Notes: generated by a model not told the origin, from the letters alone. 64,000 nt of DNA from Saccharopolyspora phatthalungensis (GCF_014203395.1 NZ_JACHIW010000001.1:4447501-4511500); one strand, 5' to 3'. Shown: positions 25,909 through 36,116, numbered from the stretch's first letter. Translations and numbers: made by a program.

Positions 25909-27354
25909 CTACTGGGGTGCGGCGCCGCCGAATCCGTTGACCCGGCGGAGGACCCAGAAGTCGGATTCCCCCGCCAGGACCTGGTAGGTGGTGCCGGGGT
26001 GCAGTTCGTGGGCGTAGTCGCGCATCTCGGCGGCGGTCTTGTCCGTCATGTGGACGGCAATGTAGTCCGGGACGAAGCCGTCGGTGCTGCCGACGAAGAA
26101 GACCCGGCACCGTCCGGTGAGGTGCGCGACCGTGGCATTGTCGCCTTCAACCGTTGCGCCGTCTGGGACCCGGGCCAGCGCGCTCGTCGCCGCCGCGGCG
26201 TTCTGCTCGTAGCGCTCGCTCTGACTCTGGGTCAGCTTCGAAATGGGCAGCGTGCCGCTCAATGCGATCGCCGCGGCCAAGACGAGGCCCGGAAGATGCG
26301 AGGCGTAGCCCCGCAACCAGGCAGGGTGCGTCGCGCGCACGCGGGCTATGGCGTCGACCATCGCCAGGGCGACGATGGGCATCAGCACCGCGTTGTAGTG
26401 CCAGTCGGTGCTCCAGTAGTGCTCCTCCTGGGACAGGAACCGCCAACCGAACGTCGGGAGGGTGGCCACCAGCAGCGGTGACCGGAGCGCGATCAACCCG
26501 GTCGTCGGAATGAGGATCCACAGCAGCGTGCTGAACTTCTCGTCGACGCCGTCCAGCAACCAGCCGTAGAGAACCGCATCGCCGGAGATCTTGTCCCAGT
26601 ACCGGTAGGTGCCGGACGCGTTGAACGAGGGGATGATCAGCAGGGTGATGCAGAACCACGCGATGACGCACAGCACCGCGCTCACGGCGGCGACGCGGAC
26701 GAATCGTTTGTCGTCCCGCCTGGCCTGCCACGCGAGCAAGGCCGCGATAGTCGCCGCGGTGAGCGTGAGATCGTCTTTGACCAGCACGAGCGGCGCGCAC
26801 CAGGCGAGCGCTCGCCACCACCTCCGCGCCAGCATCGCTTCGAGCACGAAGGCGAGGAGCGGGACCGCGAAGCAGATCTCGTGGAAGTCGAAGTCGACGG
26901 CTCGTTGCACGCCCCAGGACAAGCCGTAGGCGACCCCCACGGCCAGTCCCCGGACGTTGCCGAGCAAGCGCGTAGCGGCCCTGGTCACCGGAACGACCGA
27001 AAGCGCGAACAGCGCCGCCTGCGCGACGAGCAGCGTCTGCGCGGAGGGGAACAAGAGGTAGAGCGGCGCGAGGAGAGCTAACACCGGGCTGAAGTGGTCG
27101 CCGAAGATGACGAACCCCGGTCCCAGCAGGTCCGCGACCGGAGTCCGGCCCTCGGCGTAGGACCGCACGACCTGTTCGAAAATGCCCAGATCGAACGACA
27201 TCGAGGCGTACCCGGCGTAACGCGACACCGAGATCCAGGTGTAGCAGGCGAAGAACGCGCCCCACAACACGAACAGGATCGCCTGGTTCGACGCCGCTCT
27301 GCGACCCGAAGCGGCGGGCACAACGGTGGTGGGGACATCGGTGATCGCACTCAT
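25909..27354 (-). CDS. DUF2079 polytopic membrane protein (481 aa)
   Basis: Start ATG 27354 with GGAG upstream. About 10 hydrophobic helices; the N-terminal signature SRYAGYASMSFDLGIFEQVV and FGDHFSPVLALLAPLYLLFPS is the DUF2079 pattern, a GT-C-like fold (D and H in the first outer loop). The C-terminal 120 residues form a soluble, probably extracytoplasmic domain. Function of the family is not established; GT-C likeness suggests a lipid-linked glycosyltransferase. Monocistronic as far as can be seen. Confidence 0.85.
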   Translation of the reverse strand: MSAITDVPTTVVPAASGRRAASNQAILFVLWGAFFACYTWISVSRYAGYASMSFDLGIFEQVVRSYAEGRTPVADLLGPGFVIFGDHFSPVLALLAPLYLLFPSAQTLLVAQAALFALSVVPVTRAATRLLGNVRGLAVGVAYGLSWGVQRAVDFDFHEICFAVPLLAFVLEAMLARRWWRALAWCAPLVLVKDDLTLTAATIAALLAWQARRDDKRFVRVAAVSAVLCVIAWFCITLLIIPSFNASGTYRYWDKISGDAVLYGWLLDGVDEKFSTLLWILIPTTGLIALRSPLLVATLPTFGWRFLSQEEHYWSTDWHYNAVLMPIVALAMVDAIARVRATHPAWLRGYASHLPGLVLAAAIALSGTLPISKLTQSQSERYEQNAAAATSALARVPDGATVEGDNATVAHLTGRCRVFFVGSTDGFVPDYIAVHMTDKTAAEMRDYAHELHPGTTYQVLAGESDFWVLRRVNGFGGAAPQ

Positions 27355-27694
27355 CGGGACTCCGTCGGCGTCGACGCATTGGTGGTTTTGCTGCTCGCGG
27401 AACTGGTCGGCGAGCTCGGGCGGAAGTTGCGGACGAGGAAAGACGCTGTCGCGCAATGGCATTGCCGAAATCGGTGTGAGCAGTGTGGACACCGGCTCGG
27501 CAGGAACCTCCGACGGCCGCTGGTGCGCCTTGTTCGTCGTGGCGCTGCGCTGACTCGGGAGCGGGGCCCACGACTGGGCCGCGCCCGTTGTCGGCGTGCG
27601 GCGTAGGCGGCAGATCCAGGCATGGCTGTTGTGGCTGATCCTGCGGGGTAAGCGGATTGCGGAGTGACAACGCGACCGGCGATCTCCAGCGAGC
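27355..27694. other. intergenic region
   Basis: Between the DUF2079 start and the marR stop; no supportable ORF. Should contain the DUF2079 promoter. Confidence 0.5.
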
Positions 27695-28138
27695 CTAGCG
27701 TTCCGCGACGAGCGCTCGCAGCAGATTGCGCAGAGTCTTCTGCTGGGCATCGGTCAGCGGGGTCAGCGGGGATCGGGAGTTCAGGTTCTTGAGCACCGTG
27801 GTCCGGCTGCGCCGACCGGACGGGGTGAGCACGATCTGCTTGGCGCGCCGGTCCGTCGGATGCGGTCGCCGCTCGATCAGACCTTGCTGCTCCAGTCGGT
27901 CCAGGACGAACGTCGCATTGGATGCCTCGCACGACATCCTGGTGGCCAGTTCGCGCGCGGTGATCGGTTCGGACAGCTCGCGGAGCGCGACTACCTGTGT
28001 TGAGGTGAGGCCGAGTTCCTCGGCGACCCGGCGCACGCGGATATCGAGCGTCTGGGCGAACTGGTGGACCAGCTTGCACACGTCCCGATCGAGCTGGCTG
28101 TCCGCCGACAATTCGCTTCCCATGTTCCCCCGCCCCAT
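27695..28138 (-). CDS. MarR family transcriptional regulator (147 aa)
   Basis: Winged helix: LGLTSTQVVALRELSEPITARELATRMSCEASNATFVLDRLEQQGLIERRPHPTDRRAKQI contains the recognition helix and the D-x-R wing. Start ATG 28138 has GGGAGG six bases upstream. Dimeric DNA-binding repressor by family; ligand and targets unknown. TCTAGCGGTGATGATTCGAACTA-type sequence near 28165-28210 includes pairs of TTCGNA, possible self-operators. Confidence 0.88.
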   Translation of the reverse strand: MGRGNMGSELSADSQLDRDVCKLVHQFAQTLDIRVRRVAEELGLTSTQVVALRELSEPITARELATRMSCEASNATFVLDRLEQQGLIERRPHPTDRRAKQIVLTPSGRRSRTTVLKNLNSRSPLTPLTDAQQKTLRNLLRALVAER

Positions 28139-28345
28139 GCCGACCTCCCCATGCCGGCAAGTCTAGCGGTGATGATTCGAACTATGGTGGTTCTAGTTCG
28201 CATCATCCGAACTCGGACTAGTGGCCTCGTGCCGGAATCTTGGTTGGGGTATAGATCACCTCGCGCAACTCGTCGCACTGTCCGGCTCGCCTTGGGGACG
28301 CGAGTTTTCGCGCAAAAACGTCGCCAGCTCCGCACCAGGACGGGC

Positions 28346-28592
28346 AGCGTCTTCGGAGCTTTTGCGGCGGGGCTCCCGGAGCTGGTGACGCCGGGGCCGG
28401 GCGACCGCAAGTTCAATGCCGAACAGGTGGCCGCGCGCGGGGCGGGTCTCGCGGTTGCGGCCAAGCGAATCACCGCGGCCGACCTAGTCCGCCTGATCAT
28501 CGACGACGGTCTGACAGCGGCCGAGGTCCGCGCGGAGATGAACGCCATGCCGGCACCGGCGGAACTGGTGGCCCACCTCGCTCGTCACCCGC
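28346..28592 (+). pseudogene. C-terminal relic of a macrolide-type GT1 glycosyltransferase
   Basis: The frame reads [44 protein letters not shown]..., the donor-binding end of GT1 enzymes (normally AGVPQLVLP..DQ..NA). Everything upstream of this segment is missing and no start is seen. It sits between the MarR gene and dnaK. Confidence 0.55.
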
Positions 28593-28599
28593 ACCTGAG

Positions 28600-29004
28600 A
28601 TCCGAGGACACCGGCGGGCTGCGGTGCGTTCTTGCGCTGCCGCCGAGCCGGTCGCGGAGCGTGGTGGCCTCCCGTCATGGATCCCGCGGGGCGGCCTCGC
28701 CGTGAAGCGGCCCGGCGGTAGCTCCCGTCGTAGGCATTCGCGCAGGTACGAGCTCTGCCGGTCGGAGCAGGTACAGGCGCATTGGCCAGCGTTTCGTCGC
28801 GCACCGAGTGACACTCGATGTCACAGACCGCCGGGGCCGCGGGCGGCATTGTGTGCGCTTCCCGAACGGGCTTGCGAAGCGCGGGAACATCATGACCTAA
28901 CGGGTGGATCCGCCCAGGTGGACGCGTTGGAGAGGGGTTCCCATACTTGGGGTGTCGGCCTCGCAGGACTCGGCCCCGGCGGTCGAGTCGGAGAGGAGTG
29001 CGTG
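28600..29004. other. intergenic region upstream of dnaK
   Basis: About 400 bp, no supportable ORF. I looked for CIRCE and HAIR (CTTGAGT-N7-ACTCAAG) elements and saw none. Confidence 0.5.
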
Positions 29005-30849
29005 ATGGGGCGCGCGGTTGGTATCGACCTGGGGACGACGAACTCCGTGGTGGCCGTGCTGGAGGGCGGTGAACCCACGGTGATCGCCAACTCCGAGGGG
29101 TCCCGGACCACGCCGTCGGTAGTGGCCTTCGCGAAGAACGGTGACCTGCTGGTGGGGCAGCCGGCCAAGAATCAGGCGGTCACCAACGTGGACCGCACCA
29201 TCCGGTCGGTCAAGCGGCAGATGGGCACCGACTGGAAGGTCCAGATCGACGACAAGACCTACACCCCGCAGGAGATCAGCGCCCGCGTGCTGATGAAGCT
29301 CAAGCGGGACGCCGAGTCCTACCTCGGGGAGGACGTCACCGACGCCGTGGTGACGGTGCCGGCGTACTTCGACGACGCGCAGCGGCAGACGACCAAGGAG
29401 GCCGGGCAGATCGCGGGTCTCAACGTGCTGCGGATCATCAACGAGCCCACCGCGGCGGCGCTGGCCTACGGCCTGGAGAAGGGCGAGAAGGAACAGACCA
29501 TCCTGGTGTTTGACCTCGGTGGCGGCACCTTCGACGTGTCGCTGCTGGAGGTCGGCGAGGGCCTGGTCGAGGTCAAGGCCACCTCGGGAGACACCCATCT
29601 GGGTGGTGACGACTGGGACGAGCGCATCGTCGAGTGGCTGGTCGACAGGTTCAAGGCTTCGTCGGGCATCGACCTGAACAAGGACCGAATGGCCATGCAG
29701 CGGATCAAGGAAGCCGCCGAGAAGGCCAAGATCGAGCTTTCCAGCTCCTCGCAGACCAGCATCAACCTGCCCTACATCACCGTCGACTCGGACAAGAACC
29801 CGCTGTTCCTGGACGAGACGCTGTCCCGCGCCGAGTTCGAGCGGATCACCGCCGACCTGCTGGAGCGCTGTCGCAAGCCGTTCAACAACGCCCTCCGGGA
29901 TGCCGGGATCAAGGTGGGCGACATCAACCACGTGGTGCTGGTCGGCGGGGCGACGCGGATGCCCGCCGTGACCGACTTGGTCCGCGAGCTCACCGACGGC
30001 AAGGAACCGAACAAGGGCGTCAACCCGGACGAGGTCGTGGCCGTCGGCGCCGCCCTGCAGGCCGGTGTGCTGCGCGGTGAGGTCAAGGACGTCCTGCTGC
30101 TGGACGTCACCCCGCTGTCCCTGGGCATCGAGACCAAGGGCGGCATCATGACCAAGCTCATCGAGCGCAACACCACGATCCCGACCAAGCGCTCGGAGAC
30201 CTTCACCACCGCCGAGGACAACCAGCCATCGGTGATGATCCAGGTCTTCCAGGGCGAGCGCGAGATGGCCGCGCACAACAAGAAGCTCGGCATGTTCGAG
30301 CTGACCGGCCTGCCGCCGGCGCCGCGCGGCATGCCGCAGATCGAGGTCACCTTCGATATCGACGCCAACGGCATCGTGCACGTCAACGCCAAGGACCTCG
30401 GCACGGGGCGGCAGCAGTCCATCAAGATCAGCGGCGGCTCGGCGCTGCCGAAGGACGACATCGACCGGATGGTCAAGGACGCCGAGGCCCACGCCGACGA
30501 GGACAAGAAGCGCCGCGAGGAGGCCGAGACCCGCAACCAGGCCGAGACGCTGGTCTACCAGACTGAGAAGGTGCTCACCGACAATGCGGACAAGATCCCG
30601 GCCGACACCCGGACGCAGGTCCAGGACGCGATCAAGGACGTCAATGAGGCACTCAAGGGCGACGACGTCGACAAGATCCGTGTTGCGGCGGACCACCTCG
30701 CCAAGACCTCGCAGGCCATCGGCCAGGCCATGTACGGCCACCAGCAGCAGACCGCGACCGACACCGATGGCGACGGCGATACGAAGCGAGCCGACGAGGA
30801 TGTGGTCGACGCCGAGATCATCGACGACGACGAGAAGAAGCAGGAGTGA
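29005..30849 (+). CDS. dnaK: DnaK chaperone, orphan copy (614 aa)
   Basis: Hsp70 ATPase: phosphate loops [14 protein letters not shown] (residues 4-17) and [17 protein letters not shown], adenosine motif [12 protein letters not shown], linker [14 protein letters not shown] near 385, then the substrate-binding domain and lid, ending in an acidic tail [12 protein letters not shown] 29005 after AGGAG. Full family length. The usual partners grpE, dnaJ and hspR are not next to it, so this is probably an additional copy rather than the main operon. A beta-lactamase gene follows on the same strand after 65 bp. Confidence 0.95.
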   Translation: MGRAVGIDLGTTNSVVAVLEGGEPTVIANSEGSRTTPSVVAFAKNGDLLVGQPAKNQAVTNVDRTIRSVKRQMGTDWKVQIDDKTYTPQEISARVLMKLKRDAESYLGEDVTDAVVTVPAYFDDAQRQTTKEAGQIAGLNVLRIINEPTAAALAYGLEKGEKEQTILVFDLGGGTFDVSLLEVGEGLVEVKATSGDTHLGGDDWDERIVEWLVDRFKASSGIDLNKDRMAMQRIKEAAEKAKIELSSSSQTSINLPYITVDSDKNPLFLDETLSRAEFERITADLLERCRKPFNNALRDAGIKVGDINHVVLVGGATRMPAVTDLVRELTDGKEPNKGVNPDEVVAVGAALQAGVLRGEVKDVLLLDVTPLSLGIETKGGIMTKLIERNTTIPTKRSETFTTAEDNQPSVMIQVFQGEREMAAHNKKLGMFELTGLPPAPRGMPQIEVTFDIDANGIVHVNAKDLGTGRQQSIKISGGSALPKDDIDRMVKDAEAHADEDKKRREEAETRNQAETLVYQTEKVLTDNADKIPADTRTQVQDAIKDVNEALKGDDVDKIRVAADHLAKTSQAIGQAMYGHQQQTATDTDGDGDTKRADEDVVDAEIIDDDEKKQE

Positions 30850-30865
30850 CAGTTCCTCGCCGGCT

Positions 30866-30886
30866 GCGATTTCCATCGAAATCGCC
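30866..30886. repeat. dispersed palindromic element, copy 3
   Basis: GCGATTTCCATCGAAATCGCC, 17 bp after the dnaK stop and 28 bp before the beta-lactamase start. Confidence 0.75.
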
Positions 30887-30914
30887 CGGGTTCCCGGTCG
30901 AACGGAGAATTTCT

Positions 30915-31808
30915 TTGCAGTACAACCAAACCCGGGTCGCACGACGAGCGATCCTGGGCGCATTGCTGGCCACTCCGGTGGTGGGGGCGTGCGGTTCGGC
31001 CGCTGATGCCGCAGTTGTTGGCAGCACACACCACGTGTTCGCAGACCTGGAGCTCCGGTACGACGCGCGGCTGGGGCTGTCGGCGGTCAACGTCCACACC
31101 GGCCGCCTCCTGCAGCACCGCCAGAACGAACGGTTCGCAATGTGCTCCACGTTCAAGGCGTACGCGGCAGCCGCCCTGCTTCGCGCACATCCTTTGGACA
31201 GCGGATATTTCGCCAAGGTGATCCACTACGACCGCACCGATCTGGTCGATGGCTCGGCGGTGACCGAAGCCCACGTGGATACCGGCATGACGGTCGCCGA
31301 GTTGTGTCACGCGGCGATCACCCGCAGCGATAACACGGCCGGAAACCTGCTGCTCCGCGAGCTCGGCGGCCCGGCGGCGATCGCCCCGTTCGCGCGCTCG
31401 ATCGGCGACAGCAGCACCCGCCTCGACCGCTGGGAGACCGAACTCAACAGCGCGGTCCCCGGCGACGAGCGCGACACCACCACACCGGCGGGCATCGCCG
31501 CCGGTTACCGGGCCCTGGTCGTTGGTGACGCCCTAGCCCGGCCCGAGCGCGACCAGCTGACCAGTTGGCTGCTCGCCAACACCACCGGCGACGAGCGGAT
31601 CCGCGCGGGCCTGCCACCGAACTGGCGCACCGGCGACAAGACCGGCACCGGCTCCTACGGCGCGGCCAACGATGTGGCGGTGACCTGGACGGAAAACGGC
31701 CAACCGATCGTGATCGCGATCCTGACCAGCCGGCCGCGGAGGGACGACAAGCCCAACAACGCCCTGCACGCAGACACCGCCCGAATCGTCGCCGAAGCCC
31801 TCCGCTGA
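30915..31808 (+). CDS. class A beta-lactamase (297 aa)
   Basis: All catalytic motifs are present: S-T-F-K (serine near residue 77, the Ser70 box), S-D-N (near 137), E-T-E-L-N in RWETELN (Glu166 box, near 173) and K-T-G in [10 protein letters not shown] (near 241). The signal peptide has a twin-Arg ([15 protein letters not shown]) followed by GAC, a possible lipobox, so it may be a Tat-exported lipoprotein. TTG 30915 is preceded by GGAG seven bases upstream. Should hydrolyse beta-lactams outside the membrane. Confidence 0.93.
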   Translation: MQYNQTRVARRAILGALLATPVVGACGSAADAAVVGSTHHVFADLELRYDARLGLSAVNVHTGRLLQHRQNERFAMCSTFKAYAAAALLRAHPLDSGYFAKVIHYDRTDLVDGSAVTEAHVDTGMTVAELCHAAITRSDNTAGNLLLRELGGPAAIAPFARSIGDSSTRLDRWETELNSAVPGDERDTTTPAGIAAGYRALVVGDALARPERDQLTSWLLANTTGDERIRAGLPPNWRTGDKTGTGSYGAANDVAVTWTENGQPIVIAILTSRPRRDDKPNNALHADTARIVAEALR

Positions 31809-32195
31809 CCGCTAGCCGTTTCGGCACTGGCGGTCATGAGTTGATCATTGGGCTGCGCGCGCCCACCGCCTCTTGCGTGCCACGCTGGCGAGCTCTTGCG
31901 TGCCACACCGGCGAGCCGATGGGACCTGGGCGCCCGCCGAACTGAGCTGTGGTCGTACTACCCAGGTATGACATTGCCTTGCTACACCGCGATTTCTGCG
32001 ACCCGGGAATGATCGACAGATCGCACCTGCGAACGATGCCCGCGTACTCTCGTGCCCCATATCTTGGTTGCATGATCCACGCCAACGAAAGTCCAGCAGC
32101 CCCGCACCACCGCGCCGTTGTGCCGGCGCCATCCACCCGACCGGGGGCAAGGCCAGACCGGACCTTTAGCAGCGCTGCACGCGCCTCGACGCCGA
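31809..32195. other. convergent intergenic region with a 23-bp tandem duplication
   Basis: Between bla and the LigD-type polymerase gene. Contains two tandem 23-bp units starting CTCTTGCGTGCCAC at 31870-31892 and 31893-31915 (differing at three bases). No supportable ORF. Confidence 0.55.
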
Positions 32196-33194
32196 TCAGG
32201 TCTGCTTGGCGCGGCTGGGGGCGACTCGGGGCGGCTCGTTGGGCTGCTTCGGGTATACCGGCGGCCACGGCGCGTCCTGCAGTCCGCTGGCCATGTCCCG
32301 CTCGGACTGCTCCAGTAGCGGCTCGATCGACTGCGGGCGTCGGTCGGCCCACGGGTCGTAGCCCTCCGCGACCCGGCCCGGCACGGTCGCGATGGTGAGC
32401 TTGTCGGGTTCGACCGTCGCCAGTTCGTCCCAGCCGATCGGCATCGACACTTGGGCCCCGACGCGGGGCCGGACGCACCACGCGCCGAAAACCGTCTTGT
32501 GCGGGGCGTTCTGGTTGTAGTCGACGAACACCCGGGAGCCCCGCTCCTCCTTCCACCACTTGGCGGTGATGAGCGCGGGGTGGCGGCGTTCCAGCTCGCG
32601 CGCCAGCGCTACCGCGGCGGCCCGCACCTGGTAGCTGTTCCAGCGGGCTTGCAGCGGAACGTAGATGTGCAGGCCGCGCGATCCCGACGTCTTCAGCAGC
32701 GACTCGATGCCGTATTCGGCCAGCAGGTCCCTGGTCGCCACGGCGGTCTCCAGCACCTGCGGGAACCGAACGCCGGGGGAGGGGTCGAGGTCGATGCGCA
32801 GTTCGTCGGTGATTTCCGGGGTGTCGGCGTGGTATGGCCACACGTGGAAGCCCAGGCAGCCGAGGTTCACCGCCCAGATGATGTGCGCCAGGTCGGCGGC
32901 CACCAGCGCGTCGCTGGTGGTGCCGTTGGGGGTGGAGACCACGGTGGTCTGCAGCCAGGGTGGCGCTGATTTCGGCACCCGTTTCTGGAAGAACGACTTG
33001 CCGCCGGCTCCGTCCGGGTACCGCTCCAGGAGCAGCGGCCGTCCCTGCAGCGTGGCCAGCAGCGGGTCGGCGACGGCCTGGTAGTAGCGGACCAGGTCGA
33101 GTTTCGTCTCGCCGCGCTGGCTGAAGAAGACCTTGTCGGGGTGCGACACCGACACCTCGGTGCCCCCGATGTTCAACACGACGCGCTCACTCAT
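32196..33194 (-). CDS. LigD-type (NHEJ) DNA polymerase/primase domain protein (332 aa)
   Basis: Archaeo-eukaryotic-primase-like PolDom of bacterial non-homologous end joining. The metal-binding motif RIDLDPSPG is near residue 133; LLKTSGSRGLHIYVPL and VFVDYNQNAPHKTVFGAWCVRP are conserved blocks of the family; SVSHPDKVFF is the N-terminal start. Fills gaps and adds nucleotides at broken ends, preferring ribonucleotides, with Ku and a ligase. Neither Ku nor a ligase is adjacent. Stand-alone PolDom proteins are common in actinobacteria. Confidence 0.92.
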   Translation of the reverse strand: MSERVVLNIGGTEVSVSHPDKVFFSQRGETKLDLVRYYQAVADPLLATLQGRPLLLERYPDGAGGKSFFQKRVPKSAPPWLQTTVVSTPNGTTSDALVAADLAHIIWAVNLGCLGFHVWPYHADTPEITDELRIDLDPSPGVRFPQVLETAVATRDLLAEYGIESLLKTSGSRGLHIYVPLQARWNSYQVRAAAVALARELERRHPALITAKWWKEERGSRVFVDYNQNAPHKTVFGAWCVRPRVGAQVSMPIGWDELATVEPDKLTIATVPGRVAEGYDPWADRRPQSIEPLLEQSERDMASGLQDAPWPPVYPKQPNEPPRVAPSRAKQT

Positions 33195-33272
33195 GACCGA
33201 CCCTTCCCCGCGAGCAGGCCCCGGTTGGACAGCCTAGGCGCGACCGCCGGCCAATGCCCGTGGTGTTTGTGT

Positions 33273-33314
33273 CGATTTCAATCGAAACCGACGGGCCGTT
33301 TCCATGGAAATCGC
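33273..33314. repeat. dispersed palindromic element, copies 4 and 5
   Basis: CGATTTCAATCGAAACCG (33273-33290) and CCGTTTCCATGGAAATCGC (33296-33314) lie side by side just 3' of the DUF7144 gene, the second containing the perfect palindrome TTTCCATGGAAA. Confidence 0.75.
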
Positions 33315-33319
33315 TCTGG

Positions 33320-33799
33320 TCAGGCGCCGACGGCGTTCCTGGCGGGCACGATCAGGGAGTAGATCACCAGGACCGACATCGCGATCACCAGCAGGGACCA
33401 GACCGGGAAGGCGTTGAGGAACGCGGCGTGGCCGACCGCGCAGAGCCCGGCCATCACCACGCCGCAGGCCCGGGCCCAGACCTGGCCGAAGAGCGCGCCG
33501 AGGCCGACCACGACGTGCAGCGCGCCCAGCCCCAACAAGATCCAGCCCCAGCTCCGGTAGTCCGGAAACAGCAAGTCGCCGGCTGCGACGTGGTAGTAGC
33601 CCGTGCGGAAGAAGGCCGCGAATCCGCCGATGACGTTGAAGATCCCGAGCAGGAGAATCAGCGTGCCGGCGAAGGTGAGCCACCCCGACCTCCGGTCCGG
33701 CATCGCGGCCACTCGGCGTCGGGAACGCGAGGCGGCCCATGAAGTGTCGGCGTCGGTCCTGTTGCCGGTGTTCGGGCCCGGAGGCGAGGTAGATGGCAT
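33320..33799 (-). CDS. DUF7144-type four-helix membrane protein (159 aa)
   Basis: ATG 33799 with AGGAG eight bases upstream. After a 45-residue polar head come four helices: GWLTFAGTLILLLGIFNVIGG, GWILLGLGALHVVVGLGALFG, GVVMAGLCAVGHAAFL and VWSLLVIAMSVLVIYSLIV. A paralogue lies at 37041-37550 with the same motifs (WA..GI or GV, A..A..H.AFL). Function unknown. Confidence 0.8.
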   Translation of the reverse strand: MPSTSPPGPNTGNRTDADTSWAASRSRRRVAAMPDRRSGWLTFAGTLILLLGIFNVIGGFAAFFRTGYYHVAAGDLLFPDYRSWGWILLGLGALHVVVGLGALFGQVWARACGVVMAGLCAVGHAAFLNAFPVWSLLVIAMSVLVIYSLIVPARNAVGA

Positions 33800-34018
33800 G
33801 ATCGTGCTCCTGTCTGGAGACATTGGCTCGAAGCTCGCTCACATCGCGTCTTTCCGCAGGTTGACCAGGTCCGGCAGGCGGCCCGGCGGACGGTTCGCCG
33901 GGGCCGGGCGGACCCCCGCTGAGCAGCGGATTCGGCCCGGACCGCCGGCACACAACCGCACCCGTTCGGGTGAATGTGTCGTGCAGGGCCGACGCGCGGC
34001 GCCCGTGCCGCGCGGAAG

Positions 34019-35281
34019 TCACCCGCCACGCCGCTCGATGATCATTTCCGGTCGTCCGGTCACCAGCAGCCAGGCCGGGAGCACCGCCACGCACAGGATC
34101 GGCAGCACGCCGATGTCGACGACCGTGGTCGCGGCCATGAACAGACTCAGCCAGCCCTGCCGGGTGATGGCCAGCAGAATGCCGAGCACGCCGCAGGCAA
34201 CGGTCAACACCGGCGATACCGAAGGCACCAGCGCGTGCGCGAGGAAACCGAGCGCGACCCCGACGAACAAGGCCGGGAAGATCCGCCCACCCCGGAATCC
34301 GCTTGCAGCCGCCACCACCAGCGCGGCCAGCTTGACCACGACGAGGACCAACAGCGCGCCGACACCGTACTCCGCTGACGAGGCGGCCAGCTCCTTGATC
34401 TCGTTCAACCCCTTGAAGAGCGTGAGATACCCGCCTACGGCGCCGAGCGCGCCGAGAACCAGGCCACCTGCGGTGAGCATCAGCAGCGGGTTGCCGATGC
34501 GGTGAAACAAGGCGTGCACCGGCGAGAACGCGTAGACGGCGGACAAGCCGATTCCGGCGCCCACTGCGGTGATCACGAACGCGGACACGACGTCGCCCAG
34601 CGCGTAACCCTGGTAGGCGGGAAGCGAGATCGACAGCACCGGGTTGGAGAGCAGCACCGTGGTAAAGCTTCCCGCCCCGGCCGCGACGAGCGGCGCGAAC
34701 AGCCGGTTCCACAGCGGTTCGGAGCCGGCGGTGCCGCCCATCGGGGTTTCCGACAGGACGAGGGCAGCGGCAACCGGAGTGCCGAACAGCGCGCCGATCG
34801 TGCCCGCAGTGGCCAGCCCGATCCAGGTCCGGGCGGCGCTGGCAGGCATCAGCCAGGTGCCGATCAGGTATGCGAGGGAGATGTTGGTCGCGATGGTCGG
34901 GTTCTCCGGCCCGAGGCTCACCCCACCGGCCAGTCCCAGCACGACGGTGACCAGCATGCCGGGCAGCACCCGCACGGGCATCGGTTTTTCGACCAGACCG
35001 AGCGTGGCCGGATCCGGCCCGGCGTGGCCTGGCACGAGCCAGACGACCAGACCGACGACGACACCGACGACCGTCAACATCGGCAGGATCCACCCCGCCG
35101 CGGTTCCGGCGACGCCTAGCGATGCGGGCAGGACCGTCCAGAGCAGACGTTCGAGGCCGTCCGCCAGGTAACTGACCGCCAGCAGCACGAGGCTGCTGCC
35201 CACGCCGACCAGAAGCGCCGGAAAAGCGAGAAGAAGCAGCGGTCCTATCGGATTTGCGGTGTCGTCCCGCTGCTGTTCCAC
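34019..35281 (-). CDS. ClC-like ion channel/transporter (420 aa)
   Basis: GTG 35281 follows GGAGG. About 10-12 helices; the pore signatures are GGVSLGPENPTIA (the GxGIPE/GREGP-like loop), GALFGTPVAAALVLSE (the GxFxP-type loop) and SGFRGGRIFPALFVG. In ClC proteins these three loops bind chloride; here GREGP is replaced by GPEN, as in the actinobacterial 'ion channel protein' subgroup, so selectivity is uncertain. Membrane protein, single gene. Confidence 0.83.
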   Translation of the reverse strand: MEQQRDDTANPIGPLLLLAFPALLVGVGSSLVLLAVSYLADGLERLLWTVLPASLGVAGTAAGWILPMLTVVGVVVGLVVWLVPGHAGPDPATLGLVEKPMPVRVLPGMLVTVVLGLAGGVSLGPENPTIATNISLAYLIGTWLMPASAARTWIGLATAGTIGALFGTPVAAALVLSETPMGGTAGSEPLWNRLFAPLVAAGAGSFTTVLLSNPVLSISLPAYQGYALGDVVSAFVITAVGAGIGLSAVYAFSPVHALFHRIGNPLLMLTAGGLVLGALGAVGGYLTLFKGLNEIKELAASSAEYGVGALLVLVVVKLAALVVAAASGFRGGRIFPALFVGVALGFLAHALVPSVSPVLTVACGVLGILLAITRQGWLSLFMAATTVVDIGVLPILCVAVLPAWLLVTGRPEMIIERRGG

Positions 35282-35393
35282 TGCATCCTCCCGACCACGG
35301 CAGGTGTGCAGCGTCCTACAAGGATGGCGAAGCCGCAGGAGTTCGTCGCCGAGACAAACGCGAGTGACTTGTGGACGGTGGATGACGCACATA

Positions 35394-35426
35394 ACCCCGG
35401 GGTCCGATCAGGAAGGGCCCCGGGGT
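35394..35426 (-). terminator. hairpin downstream of the DUF1269 relic
   Basis: ACCCCGGGGTCC and GGGCCCCGGGGT pair with one mismatch, 21 bp after the stop at 35447. No U tract on the minus strand. Confidence 0.5.
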
Positions 35427-35446
35427 GACTACGTGCGGTCACCAGC

Positions 35447-35952
35447 TCAGCTGGTTACTTTCTCCTCGGTGTCCTCGAACACGTGGCGCAGCGCGGCTTC
35501 CTGCTCGTTGGACAGGTTCGTGTGGATGAGCTCGGCGTGCCCGCCGGGGAAGTGCTCCTTGATCTTGTCCAGCACCGCGTTGTCGCTCAGCAGGAACAGC
35601 GCCGAAGTACCGGGCACGATCTTGTCCCGCGACCGGTTGATGAAATCGTCATCGATACCCGCATCGGTCAACGCTCCGGCCAGCGCCCCGGTCGCGGCCC
35701 CGATGGCCGCACCAAGGAGCGGGACGAAGAAGATCAACCCGAACAGCAGGCCCCAGAATGTGCCGCCTAGCGCACCGGCACTGGTGAGGCTGGCAGTTGC
35801 CGGGTCTTCGGCTTCTTGGCCGACTCCGGCCACGTCACGGTGGCGGCGTCGTAGATGGTAATCAGTTGCTGCTTCGCCAAGTCCCGCAGCGTCTGGGACG
35901 CCTCGTCGGCGCCGTCCGGTCTGTCGAACTTCCAGGCGGTCAAAGTGGCCAT
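35447..35952 (-). pseudogene. DUF1269 membrane protein gene with a frameshift
   Basis: ATG 35952 (GAGGAGA upstream) reads MATLTAWKFDRPDGADEA ... KKPKTRQL and then falls into a stop. The rest of the family sequence, LTSAGALGGTFWGLLFGLIFFVPLLG to the end at 35447, is in another frame. One missing base near 35793 explains it: an extra A in CTGCCAGCC would give CTGCACAGCC and restore RQLHSLTSAGALG. The N-terminal half ends 10 residues later. Either a recent mutation or a sequencing error. Confidence 0.85.
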
Positions 35953-36082
35953 CAGTTCTCCTCGGATGACAAGAACGCTGTGCAAACCCCAGGCACAACG
36001 AAACAGAAACCGTCCGACAAAGCCCCCACGGTTCGATTTTCAACACGACCCGGTGTGGCCGAACAGAGCACAATGGCCGTGA

Positions 36083-36116
36083 ATCTTCTCGGGCTGCTCC
36101 AGCAACCCGAGAAGAT
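36083..36116. terminator. perfect long hairpin in the MBL-DUF1269 gap
   Basis: ATCTTCTCGGG (36083-36093) pairs with CCCGAGAAGAT (36106-36116), and the loop itself extends the stem by TGCT/AGCA. Present in a 340-bp gap that otherwise has no supportable gene. No U tract; may terminate the MBL transcript or be a relic of an element. Confidence 0.55.

Noticed and set aside
28600..29004. CIRCE or HAIR heat-shock operator before dnaK
   Set aside because: No matching inverted repeat found by eye.
28897..31029. 710-codon frame opposite dnaK
   Set aside because: Shadow of a highly codon-biased gene.
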